Below are positions 8,688 to 17,016 of a DNA stretch of 64,000 nucleotides, piece by piece. The stretch's first letter is position 1; the number at the start of each line of letters is the position of its first letter. The stretch is from Olsenella_L sp051876355 (GTDB lineage Bacteria > Actinomycetota > Coriobacteriia > Coriobacteriales > Atopobiaceae): NCBI GenBank assembly GCA_051876355.1, contig JBJEHU010000037.1:186001-250000 (forward strand), given 5' to 3'. The notes beneath the pieces were generated by a model. It searched no databases. It saw only the letters and a program-made list of their open reading frames with translations, and was not told where the DNA came from. The position numbers were made by a program, and so were the translations under genes.

Positions 8688-10622
8688 TCAGTGCGCAGCA
8701 TGCTCCACAAGAAGGCCGCATCGGTAGGCGTCGAGGAGGGCCCTGAGATCGGATATCTGCTGCCTGATCTCGTCTCCGGTATCGGTGTCGCCGATCAGAA
8801 GCGGCCGCTCCTCGTACTCGAACTTGTCCGTGTCGGACACGATGTCTTCGTTCAGATCGAGCACGTCGTGGATGGAGCTGAAGGGACGATGCGCCTTGAT
8901 GCGCATGCCGGTGTCCTCGGCGATGAGGGTGTATCCTGCGATGCCGGTCGTGTGGTGATAGGCACGGCAGAAGCCGCCATCGATCACGAGGACCTTGCCA
9001 TTGGCGCGGATCGGGCTCTCGCCAGCAGAGGCATGCACGGGCGTGTGGCCGTTCACGATATGGCAGTGGGGACCGGTGAGGCCGAACTCGGCAAGGACCC
9101 GGTCTGCGATCTCGGTACGCGTGACGAGCGTGTAGTAGGGGTCTCTTGGCTCCTTCCACGTGCTCTGGTCCTTCACATACGTGCGCTCGAACGTCCTTAC
9201 CTCGCGGCCGGAAAGCGGCGAGAAGCGGCCGCACCACAGGTACCACATCCAGTCGAGCGAGAGCTGGTCATGCTGGTGCCAGGCCGTGCGGGCGACGCGC
9301 TCTGCATAGTCGAGATAGGCACGTCCGGCATAGAGCGTGTCTCCGTGCTTCACGGGATTGAACGATCCATCCGGCTTCATCGGCAGGCACGCATGGAAGA
9401 GGACGTTTTTGTTGTGCACGAGATACATGGATCCATGGTCATAGAGGAAGCCGATATCGCGCTGCAGGCGCTCTGAAGTGCGTGCGCTCTCGACGAGGTT
9501 TGCCATGACCCTGGATTCCTCGACGCTCAGCTGGTAAGGGCTGGCAGGGTCGACGGTCGGGAAATCGGAGGTCGTGAGCTCGTATTCGGTGTCTCCTATG
9601 CGGACGACTCCGCGCTCCTTGTCGATATTGCCGAGAAGGAGCCTGCCTTCCATCTGCCAGTTCGGATGGCGCTGGATCGTCTGGCCTTCGAGCTTGAACA
9701 TGATGACGGAGATGGCCTTCTCGAAGGGGGAGAGGACATCGTCTTTCTGGTAGGTGCGCTCGGCGAAGAGTGCAAGCTCGCGCAGGCTTATGCCGTAGGA
9801 GTTCTCGAGGATCTCCAAGGCATCGTAGTGGATGTTGTTGCGGATGATGGCCGCAAGGCAGACCGGAGAGCCTGCTGCCGCGCCCATCCAGAGGATATCG
9901 TGGTTTCCCCACTGGATATCGACCGAGTGGTAGCGCATGAGGCGCTCGACGATGAGCTCGGCATGCGGGCCGCGGTCGTAGATGTCTCCGACCACATGGA
10001 GACGGTCGACGGCGAGGCGCTTGATGAGTGCGGCAAGCGAGCAGATGAAGTCGTCTGCCGATCCCGTATCGATGATCGAGGTGATGATGCGCTCGTGGTA
10101 GACCTGGCGCACCTTGCGCTCATCCGGCGTGAAGTGCAGGAGCTCGTCGATTATGTAGGCATAGGCGACAGGCATCGCCTTCCTGACCTTGGAGCGGGTG
10201 TAGGAGCCCGAGAGGTAGCGTGCCAGGCGTACGAGGCGCGTGAGCGTGATGGCATACCACTCCTCGGTCGCGCGTCCCTCCTCCTTCATGCGGCGCAGCT
10301 TCGCTGTCGGATAGTAGATGAGCGTGCAGAGATCCTGCTGCTCGCTCTTCGTGAGCTCCAAAGAAAATGTCGAGCGCACCCTTTCGCGGATGACGCCCGA
10401 ACAGTTGTTGAGGATATGCTCGAAGGCCTCGTATTCTCCATGGATGTCGGAGACGAAGTGCTCGGTGGCCTTCGGCAGGTTGAGGATCGCTTCGAGGTTG
10501 ATGATTTCGGTGAATGCCGTCTGGGCGGTCGGGAACTTCTCTGAGAGGAGCTCGAGGTAGCGCCTGTCGGCTGGCTTTGGTTCGCTCATGCTCTGCTTTC
10601 TGCTCTGTCTTTGATCGTTCAT
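8688..10622 (-). CDS. fbp: Fructose-1,6-bisphosphatase, class III
   Basis: Gluconeogenic hydrolysis of fructose 1,6-bisphosphate to fructose 6-phosphate. It belongs to the calcineurin-like metallophosphatase class III family known mainly from Firmicutes: SDIHGEYEAFE near residue 60, VVGDIYDRGP, QWGNHDILWMGAAAG and NGHTPVHA supply the metal ligands. Length is 644 residues, as expected for the class. Start at 10622 gives the longest frame; ATG at 10589 (MSEPKPADRRYLELL) is an alternative that removes 11 poorly conserved residues, and neither has a strong ribosome-binding site. It is divergent from the T-box/ileS unit. Confidence 0.95.
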   Translation of the reverse strand: MNDQRQSRKQSMSEPKPADRRYLELLSEKFPTAQTAFTEIINLEAILNLPKATEHFVSDIHGEYEAFEHILNNCSGVIRERVRSTFSLELTKSEQQDLCTLIYYPTAKLRRMKEEGRATEEWYAITLTRLVRLARYLSGSYTRSKVRKAMPVAYAYIIDELLHFTPDERKVRQVYHERIITSIIDTGSADDFICSLAALIKRLAVDRLHVVGDIYDRGPHAELIVERLMRYHSVDIQWGNHDILWMGAAAGSPVCLAAIIRNNIHYDALEILENSYGISLRELALFAERTYQKDDVLSPFEKAISVIMFKLEGQTIQRHPNWQMEGRLLLGNIDKERGVVRIGDTEYELTTSDFPTVDPASPYQLSVEESRVMANLVESARTSERLQRDIGFLYDHGSMYLVHNKNVLFHACLPMKPDGSFNPVKHGDTLYAGRAYLDYAERVARTAWHQHDQLSLDWMWYLWCGRFSPLSGREVRTFERTYVKDQSTWKEPRDPYYTLVTRTEIADRVLAEFGLTGPHCHIVNGHTPVHASAGESPIRANGKVLVIDGGFCRAYHHTTGIAGYTLIAEDTGMRIKAHRPFSSIHDVLDLNEDIVSDTDKFEYEERPLLIGDTDTGDEIRQQISDLRALLDAYRCGLLVEHAAH

Positions 10623-10820
10623 ATGTCTCTACATAGATGTGACCATACTGACATATCAGATTGGCCCGGCAAGAGACAAATCCATGAGCGGAAGGACGGG
10701 AACGCTTCCACGGAGAGAGCTTCTGGATGGGACAAGAAGAAAGAAGAGGGCAGCACATGCCGGAAAGATGGCCGTTTCGTATCCAGAATATATGCGGGGG
10801 CGCTTCATGCAGTCGATGAG
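10623..10820. other. Intergenic stretch between fbp and the ileS leader
   Basis: About 200 bases between the divergent fbp and ileS transcription units. It must contain the fbp promoter on the minus strand, but no convincing -35/-10 pair or gene was found. Short open frames here lack codon bias and ribosome-binding sites. Confidence 0.5.
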
Positions 10821-10829
10821 TGCTACTAT
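10821..10829 (+). promoter_or_regulatory. Extended -10 promoter of the ileS T-box transcript
   Basis: TG-C-TACTAT is an extended -10. The predicted start, about 7 bases downstream near 10836, coincides with the beginning of T-box stem I. No good -35 is present. Confidence 0.55.
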
Positions 10830-10835
10830 GTCCTG

Positions 10836-11097
10836 GCAGAGGCAATGAAGAGGACGAGTACCTTCCGAGCACGGCCGCCAGAGAGCGGGGCTGCTGGAAT
10901 CCCGTGACCGGAGCGGAAGGGAATATCACCTTGGAGCCGTGGCCCGAACGCAGGAATCTGCCAGTAGGCACCACCGGATTGGCCGCCGTCATAGGCCAGC
11001 CGAGTACGGCGGAGTTTCCGCTCGCTGGGTGGTCTACAAGCGAAGTGTGCGAATGATGCGCTTCGTCCCAGCAAGAGGGACGGGGCGCTTTGTTTTT
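10836..11097 (+). promoter_or_regulatory. T-box riboswitch of ileS (specifier AUC), transcription-attenuation type
   Basis: The leader senses uncharged tRNA-Ile and lets RNA polymerase read into ileS. Stem I landmarks appear in order: GACGAGTA at about 10853, AGAGAG at 10880-10885, the distal GCTG loop near 10892, then GAATATCACC with specifier ATC at 10925-10927 followed by the usual purine. The antiterminator bulge TGGT at 11030-11033 would pair with the ACCA end of tRNA-Ile (discriminator A). An intrinsic terminator follows at 11058-11097. The T-box core reads GGGTGGTCTAC, close to but not identical with the GGTGGNACCGCG consensus. Confidence 0.85.
11058..11097 (+). terminator. T-box terminator hairpin
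   Basis: GCGCTTCGTCCC pairs with GGGACGGGGCGC (12 bp including G-U pairs) and is followed by TTTGTTTTT. It is the competing structure to the antiterminator in the ileS leader. Confidence 0.85.
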
Positions 11098-11157
11098 GCG
11101 TAAGGCGTCCTTTGGGAGGGAAAGCCCTAAGGCTTTCCGGAAAGCGAGGGTCTCAAG

Positions 11158-13974
11158 GTGGCTAACGAGTTCAAGAAGACGATGAACCTGCCGAAGACCG
11201 GGTTCCCCATGCGTGCAGGTCTCGCACAGCATGAGCCCAAGCGTCTCGAGCAGTGGGAGCAGAACGATGTGTACGGCCTGCTCCTCAAGAAGAACGAGGG
11301 CCATGAGAAGTTCGTGCTGCATGACGGACCTCCATATGCAAACGGTCCGATCCATCTGGGCCATGCACAGAACAAGATCTCGAAGGACATCATCAACCGC
11401 TACTGGTCCATGCGCGGCTATCAGACGCCGTATGTCCCGGGCTGGGACTGCCACGGCCAGCCGATCGAGCACAAGGTCGAGGAGAAGCTCGGCACCGAGA
11501 AGTTCAACCAGCTTCCGACCGTCAAGATCCGCGAGATCTGCAACAAGATGGCTGTCGAGCAGGTCGACACGCAGCGCCAAGGCTTCAAGCGCCTCGGCGT
11601 CCTCGGCGAGTGGGCCAATCCGTATCTGACGTACACGCATGACTACGATGCGACCGATGTCGAGATCTTCAAGGCCATCTTCGACAAGGGTGCCATCTAC
11701 CGCGGCAGGAAGCCGGTGCACTGGTGCACGCACTGCCACACGGCCCTCGCCGAAGCAGAGATCGAGTACAGCGACGAGGTGTCGCCGGCAATCTTCGTCC
11801 GCTTCGAGATGACGACGGTGCCGGAGGGCCTCGAGGCCTACAAGGGCCATCTCTGGGTCGACATCTGGACAACGACGCCCTGGACCCTTCCTGCAGACGA
11901 CTGCGTCATCCTTCACCCCGAGGCCGAGTATGTCGGCGTCGTCGTGGACGGCCGCTGCGAGCTCATGGCAGAGGCGCTCGTCGAGAAGTGCGTCGAGAAG
12001 TTCGGCTACGGCTCCTACGAGCTGGCACGTACCGCTGACGGCTCCGTCTGGAAGATGACGGGCGAGCAGCTTGTCCACAACAAGTACAAGCAGCCGATCT
12101 TCGGCGACCAGGGCGTCGAGGGCGAGTTCATCTATGCCGACTACGTCACGCTCGAAGACGGCACGGGCGTCGTCCACTCCGCTCCTGGCCACGGCGTCGA
12201 CGACTACAACGCAGGCATGCGCTTCAACATCCCGATCGTGATGCCGGTCGACGACGACGGCAACTTCTACAAGGGCGACACCATCGGCACGGGCGGCCCG
12301 TGGTCCGGCATGAACGTGAACGATGCCAACCCGAAGATCATCGAGTGGCTCCAGGAGCGTGGCACCCTCATCCTGCATGAGGACATCACGCACTCCTACC
12401 CGCACTGCTGGCGCTGCAAGCAGCCGGTCATCTTCCGTGCCACGAGCCAGTGGTTCGTCTCCATGGACCAGACGGGCCTTCGCAAGCAGGCGCTCGATGC
12501 GCTCAGCCATGTGCGCTTCTATCCGGCACATTCCATCAAGCGCATCGGCTCCATGGTCGAGCAGCGTCCGGACTGGTGCATCTCGCGCCAGAGGAACTGG
12601 GGCGTGCCCATCCCTGCCTACACCTGCCAGGACTGCGGCGAGACCGTGCTCAACGATGCAACGCTCGACAAGGTCATCGCCCTCTTCCGCGAGAAGGGCT
12701 CCGATGCCTGGTTCACCGAAGATCCGAAGGACTACCTCGGCGATGCCTGCGTCTGCCCGAAGTGCGGCAGCCACAACCTCAAGGCGAACAAGGACATCCT
12801 CGATGTCTGGTGGGACTCCGGCGTCTCCCACACTGCCGTCTGCAAGCACCGTCCGTACCTCAAGTTCCCGGCCGACATGTACCTCGAGGGTTCCGACCAG
12901 CACCGCGGCTGGTTCATGAGCTCGCTCATGACAAGCGTGGGTGCCTACGGTGTCGCTCCCTACAAGTCTGTCGTGTCGCAGGGCTTCACGCTCGACGGCA
13001 AGGGCAGGAAGATGTCGAAGTCTCTGGGCAACGTCATCGACCCGAACAAGGTCTGCGATACTCGTGGCGCCGATGTCCTGCGCCTCTGGGTCGCTTCCGT
13101 CGACACGTCGACCGATGTCCCGTGCGACGACATGATTCTGGACCACGTCGGCGATGCCTACCGCAAGATCAGGAACACGTTCAGGTTCCTGCTCGGCGAG
13201 CTCGAGGGCCAGTTCGAGCTCGATGAGGACGGGCTTCCCTTCGACGAGCTCACGGCATACGACAAGCTGACGCTTGCCCACATGTGCGAGGTCCACGACG
13301 CCGTTGCCAAGGCCTACAGCGAGTACCGCTTCAACGTCGTCTACCGCAACCTCTACGACTACGTGACGGAGCTTTCGAACGGCTACCTGAACGCAACGAA
13401 GGACCGCATGTACTGCGGCGGCGCCGAGACCAAGGAGCGCAGGAGCGCACAGACGACCTGGGCCTACATCCTCTCGATGCTCGTCCATGACTTCCAGCCG
13501 ATCCTTGCCTACACGACCGATGAGGTCATGGCATACCTGCCGAAGTCGCTCAAGGATGGCCAGACGTTCGCAGCCCTTCTCGACTGGTTCGAGAACCCGG
13601 TCGCAGACGATGTGGTCGCAAAGTACCTGCCGGTCTACAATGCTCTGACCGAGGCCCGTGGCGCCTTCACGAAGGCCTACGAGGAGGCCCAGGCTGCCGG
13701 CACAATCGCAGAGAAGACGTCGCAGGCGGCACGCGCAGAGCTCGTGCTTCCGCACGACATGTACGAGCTTCTTGCAGGCGAGCTCGGCTGCGATCTCGCA
13801 GAACCGTTCGTCTGCTCTGCTGTCAAGCTCGCCGAGGGCGACGAGCTCTCCTGCACCGTGCTTCCGGCCGAGGGCGAGAAGTGCCCGCGCTGCTGGAACT
13901 GGCGCACGCTCGGCGCTGACGGCCTCTGCCCGCGCTGCCATGAGGCAGTCGAAGAGGCACGCGAGCGCGCATAG
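11158..13974 (+). CDS. ileS: Isoleucyl-tRNA synthetase
   Basis: Charges tRNA-Ile in the cytoplasm. It is a class I enzyme with HLGH at 66-69 (in NGPIHLGHAQNK) and KMSKS at 618-622, a large editing domain between them, and a C-terminal zinc-binding module CPRCWNW...CPRCHEAV. Length is 938 residues, normal for the bacterial form. It starts at GTG 11158 with GAGGG at 11146-11150. It is controlled by the T-box leader directly upstream. It is followed 70 bases later by lspA, with a hairpin between. Confidence 0.97.
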   Translation: MANEFKKTMNLPKTGFPMRAGLAQHEPKRLEQWEQNDVYGLLLKKNEGHEKFVLHDGPPYANGPIHLGHAQNKISKDIINRYWSMRGYQTPYVPGWDCHGQPIEHKVEEKLGTEKFNQLPTVKIREICNKMAVEQVDTQRQGFKRLGVLGEWANPYLTYTHDYDATDVEIFKAIFDKGAIYRGRKPVHWCTHCHTALAEAEIEYSDEVSPAIFVRFEMTTVPEGLEAYKGHLWVDIWTTTPWTLPADDCVILHPEAEYVGVVVDGRCELMAEALVEKCVEKFGYGSYELARTADGSVWKMTGEQLVHNKYKQPIFGDQGVEGEFIYADYVTLEDGTGVVHSAPGHGVDDYNAGMRFNIPIVMPVDDDGNFYKGDTIGTGGPWSGMNVNDANPKIIEWLQERGTLILHEDITHSYPHCWRCKQPVIFRATSQWFVSMDQTGLRKQALDALSHVRFYPAHSIKRIGSMVEQRPDWCISRQRNWGVPIPAYTCQDCGETVLNDATLDKVIALFREKGSDAWFTEDPKDYLGDACVCPKCGSHNLKANKDILDVWWDSGVSHTAVCKHRPYLKFPADMYLEGSDQHRGWFMSSLMTSVGAYGVAPYKSVVSQGFTLDGKGRKMSKSLGNVIDPNKVCDTRGADVLRLWVASVDTSTDVPCDDMILDHVGDAYRKIRNTFRFLLGELEGQFELDEDGLPFDELTAYDKLTLAHMCEVHDAVAKAYSEYRFNVVYRNLYDYVTELSNGYLNATKDRMYCGGAETKERRSAQTTWAYILSMLVHDFQPILAYTTDEVMAYLPKSLKDGQTFAALLDWFENPVADDVVAKYLPVYNALTEARGAFTKAYEEAQAAGTIAEKTSQAARAELVLPHDMYELLAGELGCDLAEPFVCSAVKLAEGDELSCTVLPAEGEKCPRCWNWRTLGADGLCPRCHEAVEEARERA

Positions 13975-13993
13975 CGCACGCATATGCAATTCC

Positions 13994-14024
13994 AAGGCGG
14001 CTGCGCTCGGCGTGGCCGCCTTTT
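13994..14024 (+). terminator. Hairpin between ileS and lspA
   Basis: AAGGCGGC / GCCGCCTT stem with a 13-base loop followed by TTTT. It looks like an intrinsic terminator or partial attenuator; lspA follows immediately with its own strong ribosome-binding site. Confidence 0.55.
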
Positions 14025-14043
14025 CATGGAGAAGGAGGAGACC

Positions 14044-14523
14044 ATGGAAAGACCGGACAGGAAGAAGCGCTGCGCGCTCTTCTTCGCAATGGCGGCGGCA
14101 GCCATTATCCTGGACCAGCTCACGAAGGCCTGGGTGAGGGCGGCGTTGCCAAAGGCCGGAGACACGGCTCCCTTCATTCCGGGCGTTCTCAGGCTCCTCC
14201 ATGTGGAGAACACGGGCGCTGCCTTCTCCATGGGAGAGGGCAAGGGCTTCTTCTTCGTCGCAATCGCGGTCGCGATCTTCGCGATTGCCCTTGCTGCCGT
14301 GATCAAGGAAGAGATGCCGGTGCCGTTCGCGCTTGCACTGGGTGCTGTCGCCGGAGGCGGCATCGGCAACATGATCGACCGTCTTGCCCAGGGCTCCGTG
14401 ACGGACTTCTTCGCGACGCAGTTCATGGACTTTCCGGTCTTCAATGTGGCAGACATCTTCGTGACCTTGGGCGTCATAGCCGTGCTTGTCTGCCTCATGC
14501 GGGAAGGAGGGGAGCGTGGCTAG
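14044..14523 (+). CDS. lspA: Lipoprotein signal peptidase
   Basis: Cleaves signal peptides of diacylglyceryl-modified prolipoproteins in the membrane. It encodes 159 residues with four hydrophobic segments. Conserved family motifs are DQLTK (from D24), NTGAAFS (from N56), VTDFF with aspartate D121 and FNVAD with aspartate D137, the catalytic pair. ATG at 14044 is chosen over upstream starts because AAGGAGGAG ends just before it and the membrane topology begins correctly. It overlaps rluD by 8 bases, an arrangement often seen for lspA-rluD. Confidence 0.94.
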   Translation: MERPDRKKRCALFFAMAAAAIILDQLTKAWVRAALPKAGDTAPFIPGVLRLLHVENTGAAFSMGEGKGFFFVAIAVAIFAIALAAVIKEEMPVPFALALGAVAGGGIGNMIDRLAQGSVTDFFATQFMDFPVFNVADIFVTLGVIAVLVCLMREGGERG

Positions 14524-15538
14524 CGCGCTGCATTCGTTTCTCGTAGGGCCCGAGGCGGACGGCGAGCGCCTCGACAGCTTCCTTGCTGCCCAGGACAGGA
14601 TGCCGTCCAGGAGCGCCTGCGCAAAGCTCGTCGAAGCAGGTGCCGTCACGATCAATGGGACGCTCGCCGACTCCAAGAGCGAGAAGATCTGCCTCGGCGA
14701 CCGCATCCAGGCAGAAGTCGAAGAGCCTGAAGACGAAGGCGGCCCTCTCGCTCCGAATCCCTATATCCCTCTCGATATCCGCTTCGAGGACGAATATCTG
14801 ATCGTGCTCTCGAAGCAGGCGGGGCTTGTCTGCCATCCGGCACCGGGACATGTCGACGACACGCTGGCAAACGCGCTCGTCGCGCACTGCGGCTATGCCC
14901 ATCTCGGCATGCTCCAGGGCGAGGAGCGCCCCGGCATCGTGCATAGGCTCGACCGCGACACCTCAGGCCTCATGGTCGCTGCCAAGGACGACAGGACGCA
15001 GAAGGCGCTTCAGGACCTCATCCGCCTGCGTGTCCTCGACAGGCGCTATGTCACGCTCGTGCATGGCTATGTGGCGCCCGACGAAGGCACGATCGTCACG
15101 GGCATTGCCCGCTCGACGAAGGACCGCCTGCGCATGGCGGTATCCGACGACCCGGGAGCTCGGGAGGCGATCACGACCTTCAAGACGCTCGAGCGTTTCG
15201 AGGCGGGCAGACGCGACGAAGGCTACAGCCTTCTCGAGTGCCATCTCTATACGGGCCGCACGCACCAGATCCGTGTGCATATGCGCCATATCGGCCACCC
15301 CGTCGTCGGAGATCCACTCTATGGGAAAGGCACAGAGATCCAGAACAGGGGGCTCACGCGCCAGTTCCTGCACTCCTGGCACATACGCTTCGACCACCCT
15401 TGGACTGGAGAGACCATAGAGTTGGCGGACAAGCTTCCAGACGACCTTCTAGATGTATTAGAATCGCTTCAAGGTACCTCGATGGGCTTGACTGAGCGGG
15501 GACGCGAGGTATGCCCGGAGCTTGGCCTGTCCCTATGA
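14516..15538 (+). CDS. Ribosomal large subunit pseudouridine synthase, RluD/RluA family
   Basis: Isomerises specific uridines of 23S rRNA (RluD-like) to pseudouridine. An N-terminal S4 RNA-binding domain occupies roughly residues 8-65. The catalytic motif HRLDRDTSG is at 143-151, with nucleophile D146. Length is 340 residues. The GTG start at 14516 overlaps the end of lspA, with GGAGGGGAG as ribosome-binding site. The exact rRNA position cannot be told from sequence. Confidence 0.9.
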   Translation: MASALHSFLVGPEADGERLDSFLAAQDRMPSRSACAKLVEAGAVTINGTLADSKSEKICLGDRIQAEVEEPEDEGGPLAPNPYIPLDIRFEDEYLIVLSKQAGLVCHPAPGHVDDTLANALVAHCGYAHLGMLQGEERPGIVHRLDRDTSGLMVAAKDDRTQKALQDLIRLRVLDRRYVTLVHGYVAPDEGTIVTGIARSTKDRLRMAVSDDPGAREAITTFKTLERFEAGRRDEGYSLLECHLYTGRTHQIRVHMRHIGHPVVGDPLYGKGTEIQNRGLTRQFLHSWHIRFDHPWTGETIELADKLPDDLLDVLESLQGTSMGLTERGREVCPELGLSL

Positions 15539-15578
15539 TCGCGCCTGGCGCGCACCTGTCGAAAGAGGGGGTTGCTTC

Positions 15579-16874
15579 GTGGGATATACGATGATCAAGG
15601 CGGGCCTCACGCCCATCGTCATCTTCAACTTCATCATGCTGCTGTTCTTCACGCTGGCATACTTCTACCAGTTCGTCTACATCCTGCATGTCTGGAGACG
15701 CGGCGATGTGAAGATACCGCCTGCCAAGAAGCAGCACTGCTATGCCTTCGTGATTGCAGCCCACAACGAGGAGCCCGTCATCGGCAACCTCGTGCGCTCC
15801 ATCCTCTCGCAGAACTATCCGCGCGAGCTCATGGACGTCTATGTCGTGGCAGATGCCTGCACGGACAACACGTACAAGGAAGCGCTCGATGCCGGTGCCA
15901 TCACGTGGGAGAGAAACGACCTCGTGCGCAAGGGCAAGAGCTGGGTCCTGGACTATGCGTTCAACCGCATCCTCGACGAGACCGGCGACAAGTATGACGG
16001 TTTCTTCGTGTTCGACGCCGACAACATCGTCTCGCCTGACTACACGAAGATCATGAACGACGCGTTCGACCAGGGATACCTGGTCCTCACGTCCTACCGC
16101 AACTCCAAGAACTTCGATTCCTCCTGGGTCTCTGCGGCCTATGCGCTCTGGTTCCTCCGCGAGGCGAAGTTCCTGAACAATGCCCGCATGGAGCTTGGCA
16201 CCTCTGCGGCCATCTCCGGCTCCGGCTGGCTCGTCTCCTCGAGCATCATCCGCGGCATGCACGGCTGGGACTTCCACCTGCTCACGGAGGACATCCAGTT
16301 CTCGACGTTCTGCGCCGCGAACAACATCCAGATCGGCTACGCGCCGGCAGAGTTCTTCGATGAGCAGCCGGTCACGTTCAAGGCGTCCTGGATCCAGCGT
16401 ATGCGCTGGACGAAGGGCTTCTACCAGGTGTTCTTCAGCTATGCAAGAGATCTTGTCCACGGTATCCGCAAGAAGCAGTTCGCATCGTACGACCTGCTCA
16501 TGACCATCGCCCCGGGCATGATCTTGACGCTCGTGTCCGCATTCGTGAATGCCGCCTATCTCGGCATCGGTGCAGCAAGCCACGGCTTCCTGGCGACCCA
16601 GGGCGAGCTCCTCATGTGCGTCGGCTCGCTTGTCATGACCTTCGGGTCGATGTATGTCGTGTTCTTCCTGCTTGCGATCATCACGACGGTATCCGAGCGC
16701 AAGCACATCCATGCGCGCAAGAAGTGGCGCATCTTCACGAACATCTTCACGTTCCCGCTGTTCATGATGACGTACATCCCCATCACGGTCGTGGCCCTCT
16801 TCAAGAAGGTCGAATGGGTGCCGACGAAGCATGACATTGCCGTGAACTTCCAGGATGTCATGAACGAAGGATAG
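15579..16874 (+). CDS. Membrane glycosyltransferase, family 2
   Basis: A processive-type GT2 enzyme resembling poly-sugar synthases. One N-terminal membrane segment (about residues 10-33) is followed by the cytoplasmic GT-A domain with IAAHNEEPVI, the metal-binding DAD motif (VFDADNIVSPDY), TED, and the QRMRWTKG signature (QxxRW). About three C-terminal membrane segments follow. GTG at 15579 is chosen because GAGGGGG ends 7 bases upstream; ATG at 15591 is too far from it. Length is 431 residues. Donor sugar and product are unknown. It is a lone gene after rluD, closed by a terminator. Confidence 0.8.
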   Translation: MGYTMIKAGLTPIVIFNFIMLLFFTLAYFYQFVYILHVWRRGDVKIPPAKKQHCYAFVIAAHNEEPVIGNLVRSILSQNYPRELMDVYVVADACTDNTYKEALDAGAITWERNDLVRKGKSWVLDYAFNRILDETGDKYDGFFVFDADNIVSPDYTKIMNDAFDQGYLVLTSYRNSKNFDSSWVSAAYALWFLREAKFLNNARMELGTSAAISGSGWLVSSSIIRGMHGWDFHLLTEDIQFSTFCAANNIQIGYAPAEFFDEQPVTFKASWIQRMRWTKGFYQVFFSYARDLVHGIRKKQFASYDLLMTIAPGMILTLVSAFVNAAYLGIGAASHGFLATQGELLMCVGSLVMTFGSMYVVFFLLAIITTVSERKHIHARKKWRIFTNIFTFPLFMMTYIPITVVALFKKVEWVPTKHDIAVNFQDVMNEG

Positions 16875-16885
16875 AGAAGCTTATG

Positions 16886-16921
16886 CGGGGGAATCAGACC
16901 ATGCGCCTGATTCCCCGTTTT
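16886..16921 (+). terminator. Terminator of the GT2 gene
   Basis: GGGGAATCAG / CTGATTCCCC, a 10-bp stem with a 9-base loop, followed by GTTTT. It lies 12 bases after the glycosyltransferase stop. Confidence 0.85.
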
Positions 16922-16953
16922 AGGTGAATGGATGCAAATTGTAGGCAGATGGG

Positions 16954-16962
16954 TGCTACAAT
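16954..16962 (+). promoter_or_regulatory. Extended -10 promoter of guaB
   Basis: TG-C-TACAAT is an extended -10 element 54 bases before the guaB ATG; the -35 region is poor. The short leader shows no purine riboswitch. Confidence 0.55.
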
Positions 16963-17016
16963 CCGTTCAATTGAATGAATGGACGTAGCGTTTCGAGCAG
17001 ATGGAGGCATTGCTTC

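Noticed and set aside
10611..10907. Small frames between fbp and ileS
   Set aside because: They overlap the T-box leader, lack codon bias and have no recognisable product.
10120..14706. A 1528-codon open frame on the minus strand
   Set aside because: It runs antisense across ileS, lspA and the T-box leader. Such long antisense frames arise from the G/C-biased third positions of the real genes; it has no domain, ribosome-binding site or own codon bias.
16922..17016. A purine riboswitch before guaB
   Set aside because: The leader after the predicted start is under 50 bases, too short for the aptamer, with no matching loops.
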